Assembly (NCBI RefSeq): GCF_003312875.1
Contig: NZ_CP015163.1
Span: 8,680,001 to 8,744,000 of the forward strand
Direction of reading: 5' to 3'
DNA: 64,000 nucleotides
DNA from: Amycolatopsis albispora
GTDB taxonomy: Bacteria; Actinomycetota; Actinomycetes; Mycobacteriales; Pseudonocardiaceae
The notes under the pieces were generated by a model, which made no database searches, had not been told where the DNA came from, and saw only the letters and a program-made list of their open reading frames with translations. Position 1 is the stretch's first letter. Each line of letters opens with the position of its first letter. The position numbers and the translations under genes are program-made. Positions 34,695 through 43,893 of the stretch are shown here, piece after piece.

Positions 34695-35840
34695 ATGAAA
34701 CGCACGCTTGGCGTAGTGCTGGCGGTGGTCGCGCTCGGGGTACCGGGAACGCTCACCGCGGTCGCCGCGGGTTCCCCGCTGCAGATCGCGGGCGTGACCG
34801 CCAGCGCGGACGACGGCAACGTCCCGGCCAACACGCTGGACAACGATCTCGGGACCCGGTGGTCCGCCGAGGGCGACGGGGTGTGGATCCAGTACGACCT
34901 CGGCACGGCGCAGACGGTCGGTTCGGTGTCACTGGCCTGGCACAAGGGCGACACCAGGAAGAACACCTTCGACATCAAGCTTTCCAGCGACGGGACGTCG
35001 TGGAAGACCGCGCTGGCAGGGAAAGTGTCCAGTGGCACCACGCTCGCGCCGCAGAACTACGACTTCGCCGACGCGTCCGCCAGGTACGTGCGCGTGGTCG
35101 GGCACGGGAACACGGGCAACGACTGGACCAGCATCACCGAAGCGGCCGTGCTCGGCGCCGACGGCAATGGTGGCACCTGCGCGTACCCGGCTGACGTGCT
35201 GGATCTCGAGAACTGGTACATCGGCTTGCCCATCGGCGCGGACGAGAAGCCGAAGAACGTCGAGCAACCGGAACTCGCGACGTACTCGATCGACCCGTGG
35301 TTCACCGCGACGCCGGACTGCGAGGCTGTCCAGTTCCGCGCCGCCGTCAACGGGGTGACCACCAGCGGTTCCAGCTACCCGCGCTCGGAACTGCGGGAAA
35401 TGAAGGGCTCGTCGAAGGCCAGCTGGTCGTCCACCTCGGGAACGCACACGATGACCATCGATCAGGCCATCACCGCGCAGCCCAAGGAAAAGCCGGACGT
35501 GGTCGCCGGCCAGATCCACGGCGGTGACGACGACGTCTCGGTGTTCCGGTTGGAGGGCAAGAAGCTCTACGTCACCAAGGGCGACACCTCCGACCACAAG
35601 CTGGTCGACGACAACTACGTGCTCGGCACCAGGTTCCAGGCGAAGTTCGAGGTGAGCGGCGGCAAGATCAAGGCTTATTACAACGGCGTACTGCAGACCA
35701 CCATCTCCGACAGCTTCACCGGCGGGTACTTCAAGGCAGGCGCCTACACGCAGGCCAACTGCGAAAAGTCGTCGCCTTGCTCGAGCAGCAACTACGGCGA
35801 GGTGAAGATCTACGCCCTGAACGTCACCCACAGCGGCTAG
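34695..35840 (+). CDS. Secreted alginate lyase (PL7) with N-terminal F5/8 type C (CBM32-like) domain
   Basis: The 381-residue protein has a signal peptide, then a discoidin/F5-8C domain (residues 30-155: ANTLDNDLGTRWSAEGDGVW, YDFADASARYVRVVGHG). The PL7 catalytic domain follows with RSELREM, QIH and YFKAGAYTQ. The binding domain should hold it on polysaccharide. I chose the ATG at 34695 for its AGAGG ribosome site and signal peptide. The catalytic half is about 60% identical by eye to the divergent neighbour. Confidence 0.92.
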   Translation: MKRTLGVVLAVVALGVPGTLTAVAAGSPLQIAGVTASADDGNVPANTLDNDLGTRWSAEGDGVWIQYDLGTAQTVGSVSLAWHKGDTRKNTFDIKLSSDGTSWKTALAGKVSSGTTLAPQNYDFADASARYVRVVGHGNTGNDWTSITEAAVLGADGNGGTCAYPADVLDLENWYIGLPIGADEKPKNVEQPELATYSIDPWFTATPDCEAVQFRAAVNGVTTSGSSYPRSELREMKGSSKASWSSTSGTHTMTIDQAITAQPKEKPDVVAGQIHGGDDDVSVFRLEGKKLYVTKGDTSDHKLVDDNYVLGTRFQAKFEVSGGKIKAYYNGVLQTTISDSFTGGYFKAGAYTQANCEKSSPCSSSNYGEVKIYALNVTHSG

Positions 35841-35857
35841 TAAGGCTGCGGCAAACA

Positions 35858-35899
35858 CGAGACGACCACCGGCGGCGCAGCTCGCCGGTGGTCGTCTCG
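35858..35899 (+). terminator. Strong hairpin after the alginate lyase gene
   Basis: A perfect 17-bp stem (starting CGAGACGACCACCGGCG) with an 8-base loop lies 17 nt after the stop codon. There is no T-run, but its strength and place make it a likely terminator. Confidence 0.8.
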
Positions 35900-35970
35900 A
35901 CAACAGGCGAAGCCGCATGATCCGCCACGCGGGACAGCGCCACGTCCGAAATCTGGATGGAGTCTGGGGG

Positions 35971-36045
35971 ATGGCCAACACCGCGATGCAGGTCGGCATC
36001 GGCGTGGGGCTGGCGGTGCTCGTGGGGTCGCGAACGCCGGTTTGA
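35971..36045 (+). pseudogene. Fragment of an MFS transporter
   Basis: A short frame reads MANTAMQVGIGVGLAVLVG and then stops. It matches the helix-11 region of DHA2-type MFS pumps (NTAQQVGGALGLAVL-like). Nothing before or after it continues the family. The rest of the 312-bp gap (35841-36152) shows only the terminator hairpin. Confidence 0.4.
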
Positions 36046-36152
36046 CCGGGCGCGACGGTGAGGCCTTGCGCGGCATTGCCGCCCTGGCGGCGAAGGTCGT
36101 CGGGGCCAGAGTGGTCGATCGTGCACGGCGACCGACCACCCTCGGCGAGTTG

Positions 36153-36797
36153 TCAACTGGCGACTCGTCGCACACCACCGCGGACGGCGGCGACCGCCGC
36201 GACGATGATCCACGCCATGCCCAGCAGCCGTCCCAGCAGGATGAACGCGTTCCCGTAGTAGAACAGCAGCGAGCTCAGCGACAGGAACGCCGGGACCGCC
36301 GCGACGGCACCGAAGATCCGGATCGCACGTGCTCGGAAGGCGCCGCGCGTCAGCCACACATAGGTGCCCAGCAGCACGACGTGCCCGACGCCGCCCGCGT
36401 AGAAGCCGCCCTTGGTGATCGCCGCGACGGTGCTCGCGGACAGGTCGGCGCCGAACGCGGCCGTCACGAAGGACGCGGTCACCGAAAGGCACATCGCCAC
36501 GACCGCGGCGTAGCCCACGAGATGGCTCGCGCCGGTGCCGCGCACGCGCCGGACGGCGTGCACGAACAACGCCAGTCCCAGTACCGAAACGAGCTGCATG
36601 ACACCGGTCATCGCGACCCCGGTGGCATTGCCGGTCACGTAGTCGAAGATGGCTGTCGCCGGGGCATCGGGCAGCGGCCGTTCCGCGTCGCCGGCGACCA
36701 GGTCCACGGCCAGGTACGAACCGAGGAAGACGGCCGCGCCGACCGGCGCGGTGAGGCGCACCGCCCGGTGGTCAAGAGTGGTTTCCGCAGTGGACAT
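36153..36797 (-). CDS. Six-helix membrane protein, unknown
   Basis: The 214-residue protein has six hydrophobic helices, with GAAVFLGSYLAVDLVAG first and GMAWIIVAAVAAV last. AAGGAG precedes the ATG at 36797. The pattern resembles the DUF4386/DUF998-type small membrane proteins of actinobacteria. The longer open frame upstream has no ribosome site and was not used. Function unknown. Confidence 0.8.
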   Translation of the reverse strand: MSTAETTLDHRAVRLTAPVGAAVFLGSYLAVDLVAGDAERPLPDAPATAIFDYVTGNATGVAMTGVMQLVSVLGLALFVHAVRRVRGTGASHLVGYAAVVAMCLSVTASFVTAAFGADLSASTVAAITKGGFYAGGVGHVVLLGTYVWLTRGAFRARAIRIFGAVAAVPAFLSLSSLLFYYGNAFILLGRLLGMAWIIVAAVAAVRGGVRRVAS

Positions 36798-36942
36798 CGG
36801 GACTCCTTCAGCGTTCGAGGTGTCCTCAAAGCTGCCGGAGCGAGCCGCGGAAAGCGTCCGCGCTCGGACGTAACTCCAGCTACGCAGCTCGGCGTAGGCG
36901 CTCCCTGTCCAGACGTCACCGGGCGGCAAGCCCGACGAAGTT

Positions 36943-37341
36943 CTACGCGGGCGACGACGGGGTGACCCGCCAGCCGGCGTCGAAGGTCAGGTCGAAGCGG
37001 TCCTGTGCGCCGAAGGCGTCGGCCACGGCGAGTACGCCGGCCGCGTGCACCGCCGATTCGTCCAGGTCGGTCAGGTACGCCAGTGCCTGGACTATTTCCA
37101 CCTGGTGACCGTCCACTTCGGTGCCGAGGGCGCGTACGAGGTCGAGCCCGTCGCGCACTCCCGCGAGTGCGGCTTCGACGAATTCGGCGTCTGCCCTGGT
37201 TTGCAGGGAAGCGGGATCGCCGTCGGGGATGGCCCAGGACACCGACGATGTGGCCGAAGGCGTCACGCGGACTTTCACGTGCCCGAAGTAGCCGCGTCCG
37301 TTCTTCTGGCGCTGCAACCTGAACTCGCCAACGCGGGTCAC
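36943..37341 (-). CDS. Immunity protein of the RHS toxin (EF-G domain IV-like)
   Basis: The 132-residue protein is encoded directly after the RHS toxin gene, its GTG overlapping the toxin stop by 4 nt (GTGA). That position is typical of an immunity gene. The middle reads YFGHVKVRVTPSATSSVSWA, FVEAALAGVRDGLDLV and VEIVQALAYLTDLDESAVHA. By eye this follows the strand-helix-strand order of translation factor EF-G domain IV. It should neutralise the toxin domain in the producing cell. A decayed second copy lies at 41912-41963. Confidence 0.75.
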   Translation of the reverse strand: MTRVGEFRLQRQKNGRGYFGHVKVRVTPSATSSVSWAIPDGDPASLQTRADAEFVEAALAGVRDGLDLVRALGTEVDGHQVEIVQALAYLTDLDESAVHAAGVLAVADAFGAQDRFDLTFDAGWRVTPSSPA

Positions 37342-40300
37342 CCCGGCCTCCTTGTCTCGAACAGGTGGTAAACGCTGTGGTGGAAGTAGTTCTCCGGGCC
37401 GAACCGCCCGGTTCCGCGGCGGATGTGCTCGTAGTCGTGGTTGCTGCCCTGGTTCCACAGGTCGGTCGCCGCGTCGTCGTCCATTGTGGTCATGTCGGCC
37501 GAGCGCAGCCCGTCGAAGTCCTCGCCGCGGATGCGGTGCTCGATGATCTCCAGGTCGGTCGGTGCGCCGTCGCGGCTGCGCACCATCTCCAGATAGCGTT
37601 CCGCCTGGTCGCGGGTTTCCCAGGCGTAGAGCCCTTCGCCGAGTTCGCTCCGCGGCCTGCCCTGTGCGTCCACTCCGGACGGCCACGGCTCACCGCCGTC
37701 GTTGATCAGCCGGTCGGCGTCGGCCCGGCCCTGCACGCTGTAGTAGGTGCGGCAGGGGGACAGGCCGGTCGGGTCGGTCGCGGCGGTCGGGTTGGGCACG
37801 TAGGCCTGCGGGTTCGGTCCCGGCGCCAGGCCCATCGGATCGGTCGACACGTAACGGCCGGTTTCGGCGTCGTAGTGCCGGAAGTGGTTGTAGTTCAGCC
37901 CCGACTCCGGGTCGAAGTACTGGCCGGGGAAGCGAAGCGGAGTGCCGGCCTGTTGCGGCGCCGAGCCGACGTCGTGACCCCAGATCGTCGACCGGCGGCG
38001 CCAGCCCAGCGCCCCGGACGCGTCCACCAGCTCGGTCGGGGTGCCCACCAGGTCGGTCACGATCGAGTAGAACTGGCTGTCGATCCAGCCCTGGTCGGCC
38101 GAGCGCACCCGCTGCACCTGGGAAATCGGCCGGAAGGTGCCCGGTGCCCAGTCCCAGGTCAGCGCGTGGCCGCCGGAGTGCACCTGCTCGGCGAGCTGCA
38201 GGCCGTCCCAGCAGAAGTCCGTTCGTTCGAGCACGGTGCCGCCGGGCCCCAGCCGCAGCTTGGCGATCCGCCTGCCCAGCGGGTCGTACAGGTAGCGCCA
38301 GTGGCTCCCGTCGGGCGTGACCACCCCGACGAGCCGGTCGTCGGCGTTCCAGGAGTAGTGCCAGGTCTCCGGTTTGGCGGACAGCCGCTTCTTCTGCCGG
38401 AGCACCACGCGTCCCTGCTGGTCGTGCTCGTAGCGCAGCTTTCCGGCCCGGGTGAGCAGCGTGCCGTGGTAGGCGCGCTCGCCGTGGGCTTCGGTGTCCC
38501 CACCGGACCACTCCGCGGCGCGCACGTTGCCGCCGCTGTCGTAGGCGTACTGCTCGGTCCACCCCGCGCCGCGGACGGCGGTGATCCGGCCGCCGCCGTC
38601 GAGCTGGAACGACCGCGGGCCGTCGAGCTGGTCGTCCACGGCGACCAGGTGGCCGTCCGCGCGGTAGCTGAAGTCCCGCCGCTGGATCAGCCGCGCCCGG
38701 CCGCCACCGGCCACAGTGGACACCGTCTGGCCGGTCAGCCGGTGGTTCGCGTCCCAGGACTGGGCGATGATGGTGCCGCTGTCGAGCAGGCGCTCGACTT
38801 CATGGCCCGCCGCGTCGTAACCGAAGCTGATGGTGTGCCCGGCGGTGGCCAGCGCCGTCGGCTGCCCGCTTTCGCCGTACTGCCAGCGTGATTCCGCGCC
38901 GGTCGGGGTGCGCCGGGCGATCCGGCGCCCGGCCGCGTCGTAGGCCGAGGTCACCGCCTGCCCGTTGACCGACTCGGCGATCACCTGGCCGAGCACGTCC
39001 CGCTCGAGCACCAGGTCGGCGTCGTTGTTGCGGGCGCGGACCAGCCTGCCCACCGGGTCGTATTCGAAGTACTCGGCGGTGCCGTCGTAGCGCCGCTGGA
39101 GCATCCGCCCGGCGCGGTCGCGGACGAACTCGATCCGCTGCCCGAGCCCGTTCGTGCGCGCGACGAGATGACCCGCCTCGTCGTGCTCGTACTGGATCCG
39201 CCTGCCGTTGAAGTCGGTCTCGGCGACCAGCCTGCCCGCCGCGTCGTAGTCGTAGCGCCACTCGAGGTGCTGCGCGTTGGTGACCGTGCGGAGCCGGAGC
39301 GCGGCGTCGTAGGTGAAGGTCAGCTTGCTGCCGTCGGTCCTGGTCTCCACCGCGGGCAGGTCGAAGTGCGTGGTCTGGACCGTCACGCCGCGCCCGGCGG
39401 CGTCCTGGTAGGCGACCTCGTTGCCTTCCCCGTCGTACTGCCAGCGTTCGACGCTGCCGTCGGGGGCGGTCCTGGACAGCAGCTTGCCCTCGACCGTCCA
39501 CGTCATGCGCGCGGTCGCGCCGCTCGGATCGGTGACCGAGACGATCCGGCCGAACTGGTCGCGCTGGTACCGGGTGACCTGGCCCCGCACGTCGATCTCG
39601 GCCACCGGCAGGCCGGCCGCGTCGACCTCGGTGCGGCGGGTGCGGCCCAGCCCGTCGGTGACCGAGGCGAGCTGCCCGTTCTCGTGGTAGGTGCAGGTGG
39701 TGGTGACCCCGGCCGGGTTGGTGATCGAGACCACGCGGCCAGCGTGGTCGTAGGCGCGCCGCCAGACCGCGCCGTCCGGGTCCACGGTGACCGTCGGCCT
39801 GCCCAGTTCGTTGTGCTCGGCCAGCGCCTGGGTGCCGTCCGGACGGGTCAGCCTGGTCAGGTTGCCGTCCTGGTCGTACTCGTAGCGCGTGGTGCGGCCG
39901 AGCGGGTCGGTGCGGCTGATCAGGCGGTCGTGGGCGTCCCACTCCTGCCGCCAGGTGTGGCCGAGCGGGTCGGTTTCGGCGATGACGTTGTTGCGCTCGT
40001 CGAAGCGGTAGGTGGTGGTGTTGCCCAGCGCGTCGGTGAAGCGGGTGCCGCGGCCGTCCTCGTCGTAGCCGAAGGTGCCGTTGAGGAAGCCGCCCGAGCC
40101 CTGGTTCGCGATGCACCGGCCCTGGGCGTCGTAGAAGTAGCGGTACCACTCGCCGTTGCGGTCGGTCCACTGCGTGATCCGGCCGGCGAGGTCGTAGTCG
40201 AAGCGCAGCGGGCGGCCGGAGGAGTTGACGACCTCGGTGAGCCGACCGCGCTCGTCGTAGCCGTACCGCAGCAGGACGATGCCGTCGCCGTCGGTCTCGG

Positions 40301-41807
40301 CGAGCCGGAGGGTGACGGCGCGGCCGCCCTCGTGCTCGAATTCCACCCGGTAGCCGCCGGAGTGCTGGACGGCCAGCGGGATTCCGGCGCCGTCACGCTC
40401 CACGGTGATCCGGTTGCCGCTGCGATCCTCGATCCGGGTCAGCGGCTGGACCGCGCCCGGACCGGCCGGGAAGTGCAGGCTCTGCCCCGAATCGCGCTGG
40501 ATGGTGAAGCCGTCCTCGGAGCGGCTCAGCGGCCAGCGCGGGCCCGCGGCGGGCAGCACCGAGCCGGTGTCCGGTGGGGCCGGGTAGGCCAGCAACATGC
40601 CGTCCTCGGCGACGAACAGCACGCCCTCGGCGTCGAACTCGAGCCGCTGGTCCACGGTGCTGGCCCAGGACGGTCCGAAGGTGAGGCCGGCCCGGTAGGA
40701 CGAGATGTGCGTGCGCCGCAGCACGAGCGACAGCACACCGGCGAGTTCGACGTCGGTCTGCGCCAGGACCATTTCCCCGGTCGCCACGTCGATCGGGTCG
40801 TTCTCGCACTTGCGCTGGTCGATCGGCGTCTTGGTGTCGTTGACGTCGTCCGGCCGGTTGCTGCCCGGTGAGGAGGAGTCGGGGGTGGTGCTGCCGGGTT
40901 TTCCGCCGTCGGGGGTGCTGCCGGTGTCGGGTGTGGTGTCGGCGCCGGATGGGGTGGTGTCGGGGGAGTTGGGGGTGGTGTCGGGGGTTGTGGTGGTGTT
41001 CGGCTTGGCGCCCGAGGGGGTGGTGCTGCTGCCGGGTTTGCCGCCCTTGCGCAGCATTTTGGACAGTTTCTCGATGATCTCGCCGAGTTTGTCGATGATC
41101 TTGCGGATCTTCGGGGAGACGTTGCCGATGGTCTTGACCAGCTTGCGGATGAAGTCGCTGATCTTGGTGATGGTCTTGGAGATGGCGGTGGTGGCCTGCA
41201 CGGCGATCACCGGCGTCGCGAAGCCCAGGGTCCCGGCGGCTTCCAGCGCCCAGGTGATGAGCTTGCCGACGAGTTCGGCGACCAGGTCCCGGACGAGTTC
41301 ACGCACGGCGGCGACGACGGTGCCCATGATCATCACACCGGCGGAGATGCCGTCGGCCAGCGAGGCGGCGCCGGCGAGGGCGTCGGCTTGTTCGGCGGCG
41401 GCGCCTCGGTAGGCGTCGGCGCCTTCGCCTTGCCAGCCGGCGGTGCCGTTGGTGACTTCGTTGCCGAGGTCTCCGGCGATGGCGTTGACTTCGGCGGCGA
41501 CGTTGGCCCAGGTGTCGGAGAAGGACTGGATCACGGGCGGGTCCCCGGCGAGCCAGTCGAGTGCTTCCTTGAGCGGCTGGACGTGTTCGATCAGCCAGGA
41601 CACGCCGTAGGAGGCCAGCGTGCCGATGGGGTCCACGACGAGGGACAGCACCTCAAGGCCGACGCCGACCGCACCGAGTCCGGCTTCGACCCAGGAGCCG
41701 TCGGACACGCCGTTGGCCAGATCGACCGCCGACTCGGCGATCCCGATCCCGGTCACCCCGGTCGTTTGCGACTGCGCTTGCGCGACCAGCGGATTTCCCT
41801 CAGGCAT
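37338..41807 (-). CDS. RHS-repeat polymorphic toxin with WXG-like head
   Basis: The 1489-residue protein has a helical N-terminus with a WXG-like motif (GWQGEGADAYR, 124-134), suggesting type VII export. A Thr/Pro-rich linker (about 257-325), a DUF6531 domain (about 336-400), and some 30 RHS/YD repeats (480-1290) follow. The shell ends at YNHFRHYDAETGRYVSTDPM, then DPTGLSPC. The last 140 residues are the toxin: YYSVQGRADADRLINDGGE, GEGLYAWETRDQAERYLEM, HHSVYHLFE. This looks like an ADP-ribosyltransferase-type fold, but I cannot assign it firmly. Confidence 0.92.
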   Translation of the reverse strand: MPEGNPLVAQAQSQTTGVTGIGIAESAVDLANGVSDGSWVEAGLGAVGVGLEVLSLVVDPIGTLASYGVSWLIEHVQPLKEALDWLAGDPPVIQSFSDTWANVAAEVNAIAGDLGNEVTNGTAGWQGEGADAYRGAAAEQADALAGAASLADGISAGVMIMGTVVAAVRELVRDLVAELVGKLITWALEAAGTLGFATPVIAVQATTAISKTITKISDFIRKLVKTIGNVSPKIRKIIDKLGEIIEKLSKMLRKGGKPGSSTTPSGAKPNTTTTPDTTPNSPDTTPSGADTTPDTGSTPDGGKPGSTTPDSSSPGSNRPDDVNDTKTPIDQRKCENDPIDVATGEMVLAQTDVELAGVLSLVLRRTHISSYRAGLTFGPSWASTVDQRLEFDAEGVLFVAEDGMLLAYPAPPDTGSVLPAAGPRWPLSRSEDGFTIQRDSGQSLHFPAGPGAVQPLTRIEDRSGNRITVERDGAGIPLAVQHSGGYRVEFEHEGGRAVTLRLAETDGDGIVLLRYGYDERGRLTEVVNSSGRPLRFDYDLAGRITQWTDRNGEWYRYFYDAQGRCIANQGSGGFLNGTFGYDEDGRGTRFTDALGNTTTYRFDERNNVIAETDPLGHTWRQEWDAHDRLISRTDPLGRTTRYEYDQDGNLTRLTRPDGTQALAEHNELGRPTVTVDPDGAVWRRAYDHAGRVVSITNPAGVTTTCTYHENGQLASVTDGLGRTRRTEVDAAGLPVAEIDVRGQVTRYQRDQFGRIVSVTDPSGATARMTWTVEGKLLSRTAPDGSVERWQYDGEGNEVAYQDAAGRGVTVQTTHFDLPAVETRTDGSKLTFTYDAALRLRTVTNAQHLEWRYDYDAAGRLVAETDFNGRRIQYEHDEAGHLVARTNGLGQRIEFVRDRAGRMLQRRYDGTAEYFEYDPVGRLVRARNNDADLVLERDVLGQVIAESVNGQAVTSAYDAAGRRIARRTPTGAESRWQYGESGQPTALATAGHTISFGYDAAGHEVERLLDSGTIIAQSWDANHRLTGQTVSTVAGGGRARLIQRRDFSYRADGHLVAVDDQLDGPRSFQLDGGGRITAVRGAGWTEQYAYDSGGNVRAAEWSGGDTEAHGERAYHGTLLTRAGKLRYEHDQQGRVVLRQKKRLSAKPETWHYSWNADDRLVGVVTPDGSHWRYLYDPLGRRIAKLRLGPGGTVLERTDFCWDGLQLAEQVHSGGHALTWDWAPGTFRPISQVQRVRSADQGWIDSQFYSIVTDLVGTPTELVDASGALGWRRRSTIWGHDVGSAPQQAGTPLRFPGQYFDPESGLNYNHFRHYDAETGRYVSTDPMGLAPGPNPQAYVPNPTAATDPTGLSPCRTYYSVQGRADADRLINDGGEPWPSGVDAQGRPRSELGEGLYAWETRDQAERYLEMVRSRDGAPTDLEIIEHRIRGEDFDGLRSADMTTMDDDAATDLWNQGSNHDYEHIRRGTGRFGPENYFHHSVYHLFETRRPG

Positions 41808-42424
41808 GCACGCCCCCTTCCAACCCGCACTCTACGACGTCGCCCCGGCTACGCCGGTTCCCTGGGCGGTGCCGCACCGGCGCAGGATGGCGACGGCCTC
41901 GTCGGCCATCGCGCCACGTCGGTGCCGAGGCCGCGTACGAGGTCGAGTCCGTCGCGCACCCCGGCCTCACGATGCCGCAGCTGGAAGTTGCGGCTCGACG
42001 GCTTGAGCTATCGCGAACGCGTCCTGGCACGCCTGTTCCGCCATGCACCATTGTCGGCCTCGCCCGCGGGAAAACCACGGCCGGTCAATCGCCAGGCGCA
42101 GCCGATGTCGAAGGCTCGAACGAAACCTGCGGCTGACCACACTCCCGCGTCGAGCATCGCCCGCCTGCATCAATGTTGCAGCGGAGCCCCGCTTGGTTGG
42201 AGATCAGGCAGTCAATGGGGGAGCAGCGGTTCTACGGCGGTCGCGGCGTGTTCACGCTAGCTTCTTTCGTACTCGAATCGCTCGCCAAGTTGGCCGGAAC
42301 AGCCCACCTCGCGTCTCGATCCAGGACATTCACCCCGTGCCGCCGCCGGCTTGAGTGTGTCCCAGGGGCAGGGTGTTCACTGGCGGGCAACCGTCCGTTG
42401 TGGACTGTCCGAGAAGGGGTACCC
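41808..42424. other. Gene-poor stretch upstream of the toxin gene
   Basis: These 617 bases hold a decayed immunity-gene fragment (41912-41963) and the promoter side of the peptidase gene, but no gene I can support. Base composition from 42100 to 42350 is less GC-rich than its surroundings. Short frames on both strands lack ribosome sites and family features. Confidence 0.5.
41912..41963 (-). pseudogene. Remnant of a second immunity gene
   Basis: Bases 41921-41963 match 39 of 43 positions of the intact immunity gene (37120-37162). They encode GVRDGLDLVRGLGTDV against GVRDGLDLVRALGTEV in the intact copy. The rest is lost. It lies on the other side of the toxin gene, pointing the same way. Confidence 0.75.
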
Positions 42425-43885
42425 ATGCGTAAATCCGTCGTTGCCGGGCTCGCCGCCCTGCTGGTGGCGTCGCTGGCGCCGGTGGGACTGGCGGCGGACA
42501 CCGCGCCGCCCGGTCCGGGCGCGGTGACCTGGGGGAAGTGCCCGAGCGGCACGCCGCTGGGCCCGCTGGAGTGCGGCACGCTGCCGGTCCCGCTGGACTA
42601 CCGCGACCCGCGCGGCGGCACCATCGACCTCGCGATTTCGCGGCTGGCCAGTGCGAACCCGGCCAAGCGCCGCGGCGTGCTGCTGCTCAGTTCCGGCGGG
42701 CCGGGCGCGCCCGCGATGAACTACCCGCTGGTCCTGACCTATTTCGGGCTGCCGCAGAGCGTGCGGGACAGCTACGACCTGATCGGCATGGACCCACGCG
42801 GGGTCGGTTACAGCACCCCGGTGACCTGCGACCTGCCGCCGGAAACCTCGCAGACCGCCAACATCCCGGACTACGCGCTGGACTCGGCCGACGTCGCCGC
42901 GCGGGCCGAACGGGTGGCCGAGGTCGCCAGGAAGTGCGGCGCGGCTTCGACCGCCGGCCTGCTGCCGCACCTGACCACCGCCAACACCGCGCGTGACATG
43001 GACCGGGTCCGCGAGGCGCTGGGGGAGCGGAAGCTGTCCTTCCTCGGCGTTTCCTACGGCACCTATCTCGGCGCGGCCTACGCCACGATGTTCCCGCAGC
43101 GCGGTGACCGGATCGTGCTCGACAGCTCGATGAGCGAGGAAGGTTCGGCCCCCTCGGCTTCACGTGGCTTCGGCCAGGGCGTCGAGGATCGGTTCCCGGA
43201 CCTGGCGAAGTTCATCGTCGCGCATCCGGAGTACGGCCTGGGCACCACGGAAGAGCAGGTGAAGCTGAAGTACTACGAACTCGCCGCGCGGCTGGACGCG
43301 CAACCACGCCCGGACGGCTTCGACGGCAGGCAGTTCCGCCGCGCCACCTTCGAGCGGATGTACACCGACCAGGGCCTGCCGCAGGCGGCCGAGCTGTGGC
43401 GCGCGATCGAGACCGGGCAGCCCGTGCCGCCGTTGCCGAGCGCCCCGCCACCGCCGGACCAGCCGGCGGACAACGTCACCGCCGCCCAGCTCGCGGTGCT
43501 CTGCGGGGACCGGAACTGGCCGGAGCCGGTCGAGTTCTACCAGCGCAACGTCGAGGAGGACCGGTTCCGCTTCCCGATGTGGGGCGCGGGCGCGGCCAAC
43601 ATCTGGCCGTGCGCGTTCTGGCCGGTGGAGCCGGTCGAGCCGCCGGTGGAGATCGGCGACCGCGGGCCGTCGAACGTGCTCATGGTGCAGAACCTGCGCG
43701 ACCCCTCCACGCCGCTGTCCGGCGCGCTGCGGATGCGGGAGGCGCTGGGCGACCGCGCCCGGATGATCACCGCCGACCAGGGCGGGCACGGCGCGTACCT
43801 CTACCTGAAGAACCAGTGCCTCAACGACGCGACCACCGACTTCCTGGTCACCGGCGAACGACCGCGCGAAGACCTCGCCTGCTGA
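42425..43885 (+). CDS. Secreted S33-family peptidase (tripeptidyl aminopeptidase-like)
   Basis: The 486-residue alpha/beta hydrolase has a signal peptide (cut near GLA-AD, residue 23), the oxyanion motif LLLSSGGPGAP, the nucleophile in GVSYGTYLG, and C-terminal Asp (QNLRDPSTPL) and His (DQGGHGAYL). It ends with the C-terminal Cys typical of Tap/SlpD-like proteins. It removes tripeptides from peptide N-termini outside the cell. I chose the ATG at 42425 for its AGAAGGGG site and the signal peptide. It is convergent with the LysR gene. Confidence 0.92.
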   Translation: MRKSVVAGLAALLVASLAPVGLAADTAPPGPGAVTWGKCPSGTPLGPLECGTLPVPLDYRDPRGGTIDLAISRLASANPAKRRGVLLLSSGGPGAPAMNYPLVLTYFGLPQSVRDSYDLIGMDPRGVGYSTPVTCDLPPETSQTANIPDYALDSADVAARAERVAEVARKCGAASTAGLLPHLTTANTARDMDRVREALGERKLSFLGVSYGTYLGAAYATMFPQRGDRIVLDSSMSEEGSAPSASRGFGQGVEDRFPDLAKFIVAHPEYGLGTTEEQVKLKYYELAARLDAQPRPDGFDGRQFRRATFERMYTDQGLPQAAELWRAIETGQPVPPLPSAPPPPDQPADNVTAAQLAVLCGDRNWPEPVEFYQRNVEEDRFRFPMWGAGAANIWPCAFWPVEPVEPPVEIGDRGPSNVLMVQNLRDPSTPLSGALRMREALGDRARMITADQGGHGAYLYLKNQCLNDATTDFLVTGERPREDLAC

Positions 43886-43893
43886 TCCCGGGT

